A stretch of 64,000 nucleotides of DNA, taken from contig OZ022339.1 of assembly GCA_963989245.1 (NCBI GenBank), positions 93,175,142 through 93,239,141 on the forward strand. The letters are read 5' to 3'. Both the position numbers and the translations under genes were made by a program. Of this stretch, positions 12,002 to 23,733 are shown in pieces. Each line of letters starts with the position of its first letter. Position 1 is the first letter of the stretch. Source of the stretch: Nansenia antarctica (lineage: Eukaryota; Chordata; Actinopteri; Argentiniformes; Microstomatidae). Under the pieces are notes generated by a model, which was given only the letters and a program-made list of their open reading frames with translations, was not told the origin of the DNA and did no database searches.

Positions 12002-12235
12002 GGTTTTGGGACATGCACAAAGAATCGTACGTACTTACGTCATGTCATACGGCGTAGCTTTAGACGAGCTAGCCAACCTAAATTTCAGATCACGTTCGTT
12101 CACCATGGCTATGGCTAGTAATGTTCTGAACAACTCGGTTGAATCTTTAAAAGAAACACCGTTCAGCCGTCGTAGCAACCAGGAGAAATTAACAGTAAAG
12201 GAATTAGGACCACCCAGACCAAATGTAATTATAAA

Positions 12236-13250
12236 CAGGGGTGCACATAACTTTTTGGGGCCAGTGCTCAGAGGAGCACCTAGGGATGCTGCTTGGTGCT
12301 CCCCGAGCTCGCGAGTCACGACCCGTCCCACAGGATGGATAAAAAGGGATACATGGATAACTTATATTAGCAAAACGACATTTATTCATAAATAAAGATG
12401 AACGAACAAATGATTGTGTGCAAAACAAAAGAAACAAACGCAAAATCAAATGACTGCTCTTTAAGCATGAAAGTCTGTCAGACTCCTTTAAACACAATGA
12501 AATCAACTGACATCTCTTTAAGCACTAACTGAATGTCTGTTCTTTAAACACAATGAAATCAACTGACATCTCTTTAAGCAGTGCTCTGTTCTGTAAACAC
12601 TGAAATCAACTTTTCAACAAAAAGTTACAGCCTAAGCATGTATTTATGCTACAAGCTTAATCATCATCATCACTGCTCTCTTGACTGCTGTAAGTTATCA
12701 CTGTCCTCAATTTCAACCATGGTAGAGGATGTTGTAGGCTATCACTTTAAATAGCTCATTATTTTGATTGTGCAACAAAGTCTTATATTTTTTTCTAATA
12801 GAATTCCCAACCATATTCCCTGGGTCAGGGGTCTAGGTGTGATAATGAAGCTGTAAAATAAACGTCTGAACGTTTGAAAGCTTCAGAGAAAAGAAACGTG
12901 AAGTTCCTTGGTGTTGTTTTTCCTTTTAGCGACGAGTCGTTCGGGACTGAATTGTCACGTGTCGGCGTGATAACCGTGCGATACGCGATACGCGGAATGA
13001 AAGTACAAGTTACGATACTTTCCGAATGTTTTCGTGAGGGGAGTCGCCGTGGTCGTTGTGATGGCGTTACGGCGCTTGCAGTGATGCAGCAGTCAGCAGT
13101 CAGCAGGTGGATTTTGAGGAAGTAAACTAAATTCCTCTCCCAGCGCTCCCAGCTGTTGGTGCGCAAGAGCGCGTTCATGCCGCTGATCTTCCGCGCAGCA
13201 TGCATTTTGGCGACGCATGCGCACTGGCGCACCAGTTATGTGCACCCCTG
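12236..13250. mobile_element. Non-autonomous hAT element inside a transposase exon
   Basis: The ends CAGGGGTGCACATAACT and AGTTATGTGCACCCCTG are exact inverses. The flanking 8-mers ATTATAAA at 12228-12235 and 13251-13258 are identical. The host reading frame continues across the pair of duplications. The 1,015-bp interior holds no recognisable gene. Confidence 0.95.
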
Positions 13251-14244
13251 ATTATAAAGCAAGTTTATACAAAGGCAGGGAAAATTGGAAAATCGTATAA
13301 CCGAGGATTTACGAGGGGTTGGTATGAGAAGAAAACATGGCTAGCGGGATGTGAAGTAACAAATGCGTTGTTCTGCTTTCCCTGCATGTTATTCCATCCG
13401 AGTGCGGACGCATGGACAAGTACAGGTGTCACAGACATGCACCATTTGTCTGAAAAGGCAAAAAAACATGACCTGTCAAAGCTACACATGGCTAGTTGCA
13501 TGAAGCTTCAAGCATTCGGGAGGGTCGACATTGCCACACAGTTGGATGAGAGCTACAGGGTCGCTGTGCGTCGTCACAACGACGAGGTGAACAAAAACCG
13601 ACATATTCTCTCCAGTCTGATTGAGTGTGTGAAGTTTTGTGGGGTGTTCGAGGTAGCTTTGCGGCCGGGGAATAATGAAAATGACTCGGGTTCCGGCAAC
13701 CCAGGGATTTTTCGTGGACTGGTGGACTTGGTGGCATCGATGGATGAAGTGTTTGAGGAACACTTGAAAACAGCAACAGTCTTCAAGGGAACGTCAAAGA
13801 CTGTGCAGAACGAGCTGTTGGATTGTATGCTGTCAGTCATCAGGGAACGGATTATGGAGGAGGTGAAGTTAGCCAGATTCGTAGCAATCCAAGCAGATGA
13901 GACCACGGATGTTTCTACACAGACTCAGTTGGTGCTTGTGCTGAGATACATAGACAGGAACCATGCTGTCCAAGAACGTTTTTTGAATTCATCCCCATCT
14001 TGAATGCAACGGCCGACTCGATCGCTACTGTACTGCTGGAGAGACTTGGCAGCCTTTTCACTGAAGAAGAGAAAGGTAATGTCGCCCCCTCCCGGTTGTT
14101 TCAGTATTAAGAATGGAAAATTATGTTTATTTATTTATTTTGTGTTGTTTCAATATTAAGAATGAAAAAGTATTACTACTGATGATACTGAAATAATTAT
14201 TATTAGTGTAGCGTTCCCGTACGGGGCCTGTTAACAGCTCCTCC

Positions 14245-14313
14245 CTTGGTGTTGTGGTTAGCGAGGCCGGCGGTTATGCGGGAGATCGGGGTTCGACTCC
14301 CACATGGGGCGAG
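14245..14313 (+). repeat. tRNA-like sequence in an intron
   Basis: It contains an A-box-like GTGGTTAGCGAGG and, about 33 bp on, a perfect B-box GGTTCGACTCC, the internal promoter of tRNA genes and tRNA-derived SINEs. A convincing cloverleaf is not obvious, so it is more likely a SINE head or tRNA relic than a working tRNA. Confidence 0.5.
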
Positions 14314-16757
14314 CTACACTACCAGTTCCTCGTTCGTTACATTATTATTAATTAATTGGATTATAATATAATAGGACTGTAAAGTGTTATAACATATTAG
14401 TTATTTGTTCTTTTATTATTTTAAATCATGTTCGAAAATAAAATATTCATTCATTCATTCAAGGTAAACTTGTCGCTCAAGCGTATGACGGGGCCAGTGT
14501 GATGAGGGGCGAGAGAGCTGGTGTTCAGCAGAAGGTGCGTGAACATTATGGAAATGCCCATTATGTCCACTGTTACGCACACCAATTGAACTTGATTATG
14601 CAGCAAGCCACTTCTAACATCCCCGCAGTGAGTTTTTTTTTTTCGGATTTGAGTGGTATTGCCACTTTTTTTTCCCGGTCGCCTAAACGCACGAGCATCC
14701 TCGACGAGGTTGTTGCAAGAAGGCTGCCAAGAGCCTCGTCCACAAGATGGAATTTCAACAGCAGAATCGTGAACACTGTATACGAGAACCTGGATGACCT
14801 CATAGTGTTTCGAAACCATCAGGACCAGCTCCTTTGATAACACCACAGTGCAGGAGGCATCTGGCTTTGTGAGGATGCTGGAGGATGAGAACTTCCGGTT
14901 TTTCCTGCATCTCTTCCACGGTATCATGCCTCACGTTGACATGCTGTACCAGAAGCTGCAGAAGAAGGACATTGACGCAGTCTTCATAAAACATGCCGTC
15001 CAAAGCTTCACACGCAGCATGCAGGCCATAAGGTAAGATCAAAAAATATAGTTTGTACCTTCTCTGTAATATAGAACTTTGTAATAATCAAATGTATGCA
15101 TGCTATGATGAATGGGAAAGGCGCCGGTAAAACTAGTAGGCTTATATAACAATGAGTTGAATTAAAATTAGGGCTTGCCCGAGTAATTGGAGTAGGATAT
15201 TCCACTATTCATTTGGTAGGTTGCTATGCGAAGCTTCTTTTTTGCAACAAAACTTTGCATTTAATTTATTATGTTACATTATATTAATATGTAGTTACTT
15301 AATGTAATGTAGTATATTACATTTATCAAACTATACAATACATTTTGTCAGCGAATTACAACTAAGCATTTTTTTTAGATATATGTATTAGGCTAATATA
15401 TAGAACATGTCTAAAAATGTCTGAGGTTTAATTTGTGAATAGATAGACCTACATATTTCTATTCAAGAATAAGCATATCTACCTAAATAGCTCCAAGATA
15501 TCTAAGTGGTCGGGAGTGACTCATGTGCACAGCCTGTTAAAGCTAAAGTCAACTGTTATACTTAAAACAGATCCCTCTCTCCTGGAGACCTTAAATCATC
15601 ATTAGACTACATTTCAGAAATTACTGTAGATACAATTACAACTACAAGACAGCAGATTGTTCAGCTACATTTTCTTATTTGAAATCTTAACACTGTTGGT
15701 CTGTCTGCCTTCAGGGACCAAAGCTCATCTCAAGAGCAGCAGCAAGAAGCCACAGGAACCAGAACATCAAGGAGGGTCTTGGGAGAAGAAGAGAAGCAGA
15801 GGCTGTCTAAAGAGGTAGGTCCAAGTTTTGAAACACAGTGTTGGAAAATCACCACCAATCAGAGTTACATTCAGGGATGGGATGGTAGCAGTCTTTATTC
15901 AGTGTTGTACTTCCAAAGTGCTTATTTCCACATTTTCTTTCACACCCCATACTTTTGACAGATCTGCGACACAATCCTGACCCACTCCAAAGAAAGGTTT
16001 TCTTTCACCAACCACCTTGTGAGTGCCACGCTGCTCCAAGGAGAGATGTTCCAACAGCACTGCCATGCATTCCCTGTTGAGGCTCTGAACACCACTGTCA
16101 AGGCATACCCCATGCTGAACCAGGTGAAGCTCAAGACTGAGCTGTCCCTTGTCTATGAGAGTGCTGAGTTCAAGGGCTGCTCTGGTGCACTGGCACTGTA
16201 CCAGGTTCTACACAGGTACAACCTCCAGGAGACTTTCTCTGAGACTGTAGCTCTGTTGAACATCCTAATTACCACTCCCATGACAACAGCTGAAGCTGAG
16301 AGGTGTTTCGACCCTTAAGAGAATCAAGAACTTCCTGCGAAACACAATGGGCCAGGAGCGCCTGAATGCACTGGCCATGCTTTCAATGGAGAGGGAACTA
16401 GTCAGGAAGATGCCTGATTCTAATGAGAGGGTCATTGATTGTTTTGCTGCTTTGAAAGAGAGACGAGCTAAATTTCAATACAAGTGAGCAGTATGTATGC
16501 CGTCCATATTTTGTATTTTGTAGTATGTAAATATTTTTATCCATCCATTGCACATTATCAGCCCCTGTGCCACTGCTCTTTACCCTGGATTTGCTGCACC
16601 TAAAATAAAATATGTGATAACTGAACTGAATACCAATGGCTGTGAGAGTAAATTTATTTAAGCCCGCTGATTTAGGTGAATTTACCCTTGAACGTGTCAC
16701 CTTAACCATCAACGCAACAATTGCCCCCCCTGAGAGATTTGGCAGGAGCCGCCACTG

Positions 16758-17254
16758 ATGCCGATAATGACAATACGGCAGAGCTCTCTATAACAGAGGA
16801 GGACATTGCTGACAATACCAAATACAGGCAAACAAGACCAGGACTCAAGACATTCCACATTCACATAGAAAAAAACAAATGGAAAGACATTAAGCCGCTG
16901 CCTGGCACCAACCAGCTCCGAAAACCTTGGACTGACATATTCTATAAGAACTTCCGGAAGACAAATCCTAGCTGCAGCCTGACATTCCAGTATCAACATG
17001 TTAAGGTGAAGCAGGGCCGAAAGAAGAAGTGTCCCTACCTCAAAGTGAAGGCGGCTTGTACTTTCAAGGCCTATGAAGCGCGCTACAGCTTTACCATAGA
17101 AAAAAAAACATCCAAAAGGAGTGAAATGGTTCAAATCAGTGTAACACGTCATGGATGTGTAAAACATGAGAAAGTGGAAGTAAGGTCACGGCCTGCCACA
17201 TATCTAAAGAGGGGAAAGATAGCCAGAGCCCTTCACAAAGGTGTCAGCAACACA
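16758..17254 (+). pseudogene. N-terminal exon of the transposase-protease-PHD gene
   Basis: The open frame runs with basic, Cys-containing segments (KKKCPYLKVKAACTFKAY) and ends HKGVSNT where an inserted element begins at 17255. The frame picks up in the correct phase on the far side at 21343 with YYRKLSKTPVDELV, which shows that one exon was split. The left edge abuts the end of the ZMYM1-like hAT, so the true start may be missing. It is likely a DNA-binding region ahead of the Mutator-like domain. Confidence 0.6.
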
Positions 17255-17530
17255 TGAGTCATTCTATAATTAGGGGTACATTTCAAGTCCATGGGTAGTA
17301 TTTATACATTTGACCAAATAGTCACTTCAAGCAATTATCAATTTCATATTGGGGCACATTTCCCTTTCATTTAATGCAAAAGGTCAACAATTTCCATAAT
17401 TTATTTAGCAGAAAATGCATATGTTATACTGGAATTTGCTGTTTTTGTGCTGTCCGATTTGCTGAGTGTCAAGTTTTGCTCTTCCAAACACATGTATTTG
17501 TATATTATTATTATTAATTATTAATATAAT

Positions 17531-17576
<46 letters not shown>

Positions 17577-17712
17577 GATACATGTATTTGTATATTATTT
17601 TCATCATTATTTGTTCAAAATAATAATTAAAACATGACAAAGATGTTTTAAAAACAATTTCACTCATTAATATACATGAAATTATTCATTTTGTATGTGT
17701 CCGAGAAATCTC

Positions 17713-18131
17713 TGTCAAATGTGTTACCCATTGACAAAACCCCTGTAAATCAGCAATGGTTTGCTCCAAAGTCACATATCCAACACTACATGATGTCACT
17801 TCCTTTTTGGAGGGAATCTTGAATACAGTGAGGTATGTTTCTACTCCTCCTCTTCAATGTTTCATAAAATATTATTGCTTGCACGTAGAGTGGGTTAATT
17901 GCCTGTCAACCGTGTTATCAACATGTTCTTGTGTACTTGCTTTAAATTATATATTTACAAAAATGTAGAGAAAGTGTATAAAAACATGAGTTGAGCAAGG
18001 CCTTGTGGTGACATGCTAGTAGCTAGCAGTTAGCACAAGGGCCTAAACTGAAAGAAATGTCAACTGTGTTACCTGTCAACTGTGTTATCCATGAAGTGTA
18101 ACACAGTTGACAGGGTTTAACACGGTTGACA
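17713..18131. repeat. Left subterminal cluster of GTCAACTGTGTTAC
   Basis: Copies or near copies lie at 17713-17727, 17904-17917, 18059-18072, 18075-18088, and inverted at 18098-18111 and 18118-18131. Arrays of a short motif at both ends of a DNA transposon usually bind its transposase, as known for En/Spm-type elements; that role here is inferred. Confidence 0.8.
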
Positions 18132-18210
18132 ATGTTGGAAGGGTTTGTTATAGTTATGCTTAACTATTGTTATTATACATGGTAATGTATCAATGCTTTG
18201 TGTATAATTT

Positions 18211-20376
18211 CAGACAGAGAAGTGCTGGAAGGAAGAAGGTCAAGAGAAGGGAGTCCAAGTTATACAGGGAGATTCAGACTTTGAAGGAATCACTTAAACT
18301 ACAGAAAAGAAACAGACAAATTCAGAAAAAGACTTGCCAGACTACAGCAACATTCAGAGTCACCCAGATCAAAAACTAAGCACCTGTTAGGAAGGTTTCC
18401 TGTGCCTAGAGAAGTGCAGAAAACATTAGTTTTCCACCATGCCCTAGTGGACAACATCCGCAAAAAGTACGCCTCTACCAAACACAAAAAAACTAGGCAG
18501 GTAATCGCAGGTCTAGTGTCAGGAAGGATCTTGAAGAAATACAAGTGCAAAAAAAGAATTCAGGAGACTCTAGCAATTTCAAGAAAACAACAGAACCACA
18601 GTGATATATCCATCATCTCCAACAAGTTAAAGTATAGATCCCTATGCTATAAACTGCGCAACAAAGTTTTGTCCTTCTTGACACAGGATGAGAACAGTCG
18701 CCTAACAGCTGGGAAATCGCAAACAATAACAAGAGGGAAGATAAAGAAACAGAAAAGGTTCCTAAACGACACCATGAGAAACCTGCATAGGAAATTCCTC
18801 CTTGAGAGTTCCAACTGCAGCATCTCATACTCTTTGTTCTGCCGTATGCGACCCTTCTGGGTGGTCCAGCCATCCATTGCAGACGGAGAGACCTGCTTAT
18901 GCAAGGTACATGAGAATCTCTGTTTTCTTGTAGAGAAGCTACATTCTCTCCGACTCATTGGGAGCAATGACTTGGAGAAAATGGCAGAGTCAATATGCTG
19001 TGACTCAAATTTGAAGGACTGCATGTATAGTGAATGTCCCAACTACAAAGAGAAAGACTTTCCAGTTGCAACTGAGGGGGATTTGCAAGCAAGTGTTTTT
19101 CTCACACAGTGGACAACAGAGTCTGTTCTCAGAGAGAAAAAGAACAAGGCAGGTGAAAAGGAGAAAGTGTCTGTCAAAATCACAGTGAAAAAGAGGACGG
19201 AGACAACTTTAGAGAACCTGCTAGAGCTCTTCCAATGCCAACTTAAAAACTTCCGAAGACACCTCTTCAACATAAAACGCCAATTCGCTCATCACCGGGA
19301 ACTAAAGAGGAGTATGAAAGATCATGAATGCCTAATTCATGTTGATTTCTCTGAAAACTATGCTTGCAAGTACTCCACTGAAATCCAAGCCGTACACTTT
19401 GCGTCGAACCAGCAGCAGGCAACGCTCCACACTGGAGTTCTACATGTTGGTGGAGGGGAGGAACATGTGTGCTTTGGCACAATAAGCTCATCGAAAGAGA
19501 AGGGCCCCGCAGCCATTTGGACCCATCTATCCCCAATACTCAACCTGGTCAAGGCTTCCTATCCCAATGTGACTGTGGTGTATTTTTTTCAGCGATGGGC
19601 CGTGCACACAATACAGGCAGAAAGGCAATTTCTATCTGTTTTGCACTATGATGCACCAGTATGGCTTCCAATCAGGCACCTGGAACTTTTTTGAGGCAAG
19701 TCACGGCAAGGGTGCTCCAGATGGCGTAGGAGGCCTCCTCAAAAGGACCGCTGACAGGCTTGTCAGCCACGGGAAAGATATACCGAATGCTGAGCTCTTC
19801 TTCAATGCACTGGTGGATGCACAGACCTCAGTAAAACTGTTCTACATTACTGAGGATAATGTAGTTGAAGCCACAAAGAACATGCCAGAACGTCTCCCAG
19901 TGGTGCCATCAACCATGCGCATTCACCAAGTCGCAACAGTTACCTTGGGAGAAATTAGTTACCGTGATGTGAGCTGCCTTTGCTCAACAAGACAGATCCT
20001 GGAGTGTCAGTGTTATAGCACCAAAACCTTTACCTTTGAGGTTCAGGCAACAGCACCCACACAGAAGGATAACAATCAGAAGCAGTCTGAAATTCCTTGG
20101 CAAAACTCAGACATCATCGGCCAGTGGTGTTCTCTGAAATATGATAATTTAATTTATCCTGGAATTATTCAAGAGGTGACCGAAACTCATGTTGAAGTCA
20201 AATGTATGCACCGGATTGGAGTCAACCGCTTTTTCTGGCCAAGTCGGGATGATGTCCTATGGTATTTGCACAATGATATCATCAGAATGATTCCTTCTCC
20301 AACACCTGTAACGTCACGTCATGTGGAGATCGACAGAGACATATGGTCCAAGATCTCAGAAGAAGGAGAGGAATGA
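18211..20376 (+). pseudogene. Transposase-like gene of the TIR element
   Basis: The protein starts with a basic, heptad-rich region around 18211-18370. A frame change near 18350 is followed by VPREVQKTLVFHHALVDNIR, Cys-containing motifs CLCKVHENLCFL and CMYSECPNY, and then three acidic motifs: HVDFSENYACKY near 19340, SDGPCTQY near 19590 and FFEASHGKGAPDG near 19690. These could be a D-D-E triad. One extra T in the T-run at 19582-19588 shifts the frame before the second motif. The final part ends EEGEE then TGA. No known family is asserted; a DDE-type transposase is the best inference. Confidence 0.6.
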
Positions 20377-20756
20377 CAAAAGGAAGCTGAAAGGAAAGAA
20401 GAAGAGGAAGGAAAGAAGGAAGGAAGGACAGAAAGGAGGAAGGAAGGAAACAAGAAAATGATGAAAAGAACACATGGGAGGGGAGAGGGGAGATTTAAAA
20501 AGATGTGTTATTAAGTGTCAATGCAGTTAAGTTGATGAGTTCAATTGAATCGATTTTTAAAATTTTGTACAACATTAACACTTTGCTCACTTTGTTTATG
20601 GAAGCTCAAACATAGTAAACATAGCAACATTGAACTATTTTTATCCATCGGTTTTTTTGGGTAACAGAGTAACAAGAAAATGCTTTACATTTGTGGCATC
20701 AAAATTAAATGTTTTTATCTTAAATAAAGGTTTCTCTTTTTCCCCTAATGTGTCCT

Positions 20757-21148
20757 GTCAATTGTGTTACTCCTCTCAACTGTGTTACTTTGACTGTCAA
20801 CTGTGTTACATGTGAATTTTGTGTCATAAATCTTTTAAATGTTGGATAAACTGTAATAACAATGATGGGGGACATTTCTAGAGAGGGAAGTCGTAACATA
20901 AGGATGTTGAACAACTCTACATTTAGTGTGATGTGGATTTATGTTGAAAAAAGCTTTATCCTTGATGATAGCATCCCACAGAATACCCATTATCCAGCTC
21001 AAAATTCATATTTTCAAATCAGTTAGACAGACAACCTCAAAAACCCAAAGTGAATAGATTTAAGACCTTTCAAACAAATGTTTTATCAAATGTGTAGTAC
21101 TTCATTCTCGTCTTCTATGACACAACTTTTGTCTGTAACACAGTTGAC
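20757..21148. repeat. Right subterminal cluster of GTCAACTGTGTTAC
   Basis: Copies lie at 20757-20770, 20775-20788 and 20796-20809, and inverted at 21135-21148. They lie beyond the stop of the transposase-like gene, mirroring the left cluster. Confidence 0.8.
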
Positions 21149-21340
21149 AAAATAATGATTTGCATGTCTATTTTCATTTAAATATTTAAAAAGTAATTAG
21201 AGCTTAAGCTTGGCAATTAATGAATTTAGCACATTGGGGGGGTATATTATGGAAACAACTTGATTATTTAGTAAAAAAGCACACTAATTTCTTACATTTT
21301 TGGTTGATATGAAATGTACCCCTAATTATAGAATGACTCA

Positions 21341-22900
21341 CATACTACCGTAAACTCAGTAAGACACCAGTGGATGAGTTGGTGGCTGGAAACATGACAA
21401 GAATCATTTCAAAAAATGTGCTTAAAGAGATCGGCTCAGAATTCTATCGCAGCACACGTCTACACAATGACATAATCTTGGAATTAATCCTTACTCAAAG
21501 GATCCAACGAGAGTCACACCTTCACCTTCTGTCCTGGATATATCCAGCACCTGCAGGTAGATCCCTTTGCTGTCCATCTGTACACAGAGTGTGGCTTGGG
21601 AATTGCCATCCAGCACTTACAGAGCAGAAAACCTGTGACCCTGTTCTTAGATGCTACTGGAGGGATAGTGAGCAAAATTCCCGACCAAAACAAAAGGGTA
21701 TTTTACTACTGCCTTACCCTGCCTGGAGGAGGAAGAGACAGACCACCTCTGCCTGTGACAGAAATGATCACAAATGACCACGCCGTCCCAAATCTGTCAT
21801 TCTGGTTGATGCAGACCCTCTTGAGGATCTCCAAAGTGACAGTCATCCGAGTCCACCAGGTGGAGCTTGATTACAGTTGGGCCTTAATCCAGAGTGCCCT
21901 TCTGGCCTTCAATAAGGAGAATGTCATCATTTACCTCGAGAAGGCACACCTTCTTATTGAGGGGAGATTTACCAGGAGACAAATGAGGAAGATGACTGTT
22001 GTCCACCTCTGCTCTGCTCATATCATCAAGGCTGTGAGTGGGGCGTTCAGCAGGAAGACCACAGACAAGGCTCTGAGAGAGTTTGCAACTTACTGCATTG
22101 CACAGCTGTTGAATAGCACATGCATGCTGGCTGCTCTCACAGTCTTTCGTCACATGTGTTGTGTTCACGGCAAAGTACTCATCAGAGGTGATAAAGAAGA
22201 GCATCACTGTCTTGCAAGGGCTCATAGCCAAAACTGGCACACTACATGGTGATACACAAACAAAGCCTCTCCTCCAACAGAATGAGCTTCCAACAGATGC
22301 TGAAACCATCTTTGCAAGGTCACCTTTTACAAAGGAGTTCAAGGGAGTGTTTGAGGAGGTCTCTGGTGAAATCCGGATGGAGAGTAACCATCAAGCACTT
22401 CCAAACCACTACTACTGTCCTGAGCTACTAGATAGTGTGCTGTTCAGTAGTGCTGTTCAGTGACTACTTGGGAATCTTCCCATTGTGGAGTGGAATCCTC
22501 CTTGGTGACCTCTGCCGGTATGCTGTGGATGGAGACCACATAAAGGATGGCACAGAGGAAACAAGGCAGACAAACACTTATGTAGAGCAGTGGTTCGGAA
22601 TTGTGAAGAACTCCATCCTGAAAAAAGAGAGAGCTCTCCGCCCTGCAGCCTTTATAAATAGGCAGTATGCCTCCCTACAAGGCAGATATAGGGAGCACAT
22701 CATAAAAAATGGCATGCCTATGGAAATGCTAACGAGGCCAATCAGACCAATAAAGCCGAAAACGTGCCATCCTGAGGTCCCAGAGAACCCAGAAGAACAG
22801 TGGGCCAAAAAATGTCAGACCACCACACAGTCCCGCCAAAGAAGCAAATATTTGGACATGCCATCGCCAAAGCACAAAACTACTCCTCTGAAGGTATCAT
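21341..22900 (+). pseudogene. Mutator-like transposase domain of the composite gene
   Basis: The frame passes VDELVAGNMTRIISKNVLKE, then VTLFLDATGGIVSKIP (first catalytic Asp near 21650), VELDYSWALIQSALLAFN (second Asp region), VVHLCSAHIIKAV (the C-x2-H insert of Mutator-like transposases) and TNTYVEQWFGIVKNSIL (probable catalytic Glu near 22580). Frame changes lie near 21505, 22160-22200 and 22440, so the copy cannot make a full protein. Downstream exons add a basic/acidic linker, a C48 protease and a PHD-like finger in the same orientation. Confidence 0.65.
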
Positions 22901-23216
22901 GAACTACTACTACAGTACTATTTTGTGCCAAATATAGGCTACATTATTGTTGTAACAATAATATTTCTTCTTTATATGCTTTGCAGGTTAAAAAGTCCAG
23001 GAAAAAGAAGATACACTCCTGTGACAAAGACCAAGGGATGACACAGGAGAAAGAGGAGGATGTGAGGAAGGTGGATATGACAGAGGAGGAGGAGGAGAAG
23101 GTGGATATGGCACAGGAGGCATCATGAACTACTACTACAGTACTATTTTGTGCCAAATATATTCTACATTATTGTTGTAATTAACAATAATATTTCTTCT
23201 TTATATGCATTGCAGG
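22893..23216. repeat. Tandem duplication of an intron around a small exon
   Basis: About 95 bp starting ATCATGAACTACTACTACAG and ending at a TTGCAG acceptor occurs at 22893-22987 and again at 23122-23216. Between them lies a short exon (22988-23121) with lysine-rich then glutamate-rich coding. In the second copy the donor GT has become GC. Confidence 0.75.
22988..23121 (+). pseudogene. Basic/acidic linker exon of the composite gene
   Basis: After a TTGCAG acceptor the frame reads VKKSRKKKIHSCDKDQ and continues into a run rich in Glu and Met to a duplicated intron border. It probably links the transposase and protease parts. The next same-strand exon, at 26899-26975, reads SREGSLVLKSPPKKTRSTK and is also basic. 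Confidence 0.5.
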
Positions 23217-23733
23217 CTACCTCCCCCCAAAACGCAATTTCCCCTTTTTTTTCGATTTTGAGATGAGTTGCTCTTTTGCCTCCTAAACATGTTTTCTTTC
23301 ATATTAGTGACAATAAAACGTCGACAAAAACACATTTGGTTGTTTATTTTACTTGATTGTGGTGCATGCGTCCGTAAAATCCTCATAGATTCGCCAAAAG
23401 TTAGTACTTTACGCACAGCTTTACCGAAACGGCTGCTGTCTGAAATACATCAAGCCTGGGTTTGTTTGAAAGATGTGTTTCTTGTGCTCAAAATGGTCGC
23501 CCCAAAAATGTACAACGCCCCTTGTATCAGCAACCAATCACTAAAATAGATAGGTTGCATTCTTTGAAAATACGCGATTCTATTGGTTGATGCGAAAATT
23601 CTCGAATGTGATTGGTTCTCGTGTCCCATGTGACGCGGAAGGATTGACTCAGTCGATTTTACGCAGAAGGATAGACAACAAGTTAGAAGTTACGCAGAAG
23701 TTAGACAAGGAAATAATACGATAAGAAAACAAA

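Larger units (their letters stand above)
12105..16487 (+). pseudogene. ZMYM1-like hAT transposase gene with introns
   Basis: The start MAMASNVLNNSVESLKETPF leads to a TTF/MYM-like zinc region (CFPCMLF), then IQADETTDVST (first Asp), AQAYDGASVMRG (second Asp), HYVHCYAHQLNLIMQQ, and the C-terminal TTAEAERCF with the catalytic Glu. Exon pieces lie at 12105-12235, 13259-14003, about 14005-14074, 14463-14836, about 14848-15033, 15716-15813 and 15961-16487; several junctions have GT/AG sites. Frameshifts occur near 14000, near 14836 and near 16313. A separate hAT element sits inside the first exon. The unit ends on the right with an inverted-repeat end CCGCCACTG at 16757; the matching CAGTGGCGG left end was not found. 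Confidence 0.8.
17255..21340 (+). mobile_element. 4.1-kb DNA transposon with 31-bp inverted ends
   Basis: The ends start TGAGTCATTCTATAATTAGG and match for 31 bp in inverted orientation. The flanks share only the dinucleotide CA (17253-17254 and 21341-21342); removing the element and one CA restores the host reading frame exactly. Between the ends lie two clusters of a 14-bp motif and a transposase-like gene. The small target duplication and the unfamiliar transposase leave the superfamily unassigned. Confidence 0.85.

Noticed and set aside
14245..14313. A functional tRNA gene
   Set aside because: A and B boxes are present, but the arms do not pair convincingly and it lies in a transposon intron; kept only as a tRNA-like repeat.
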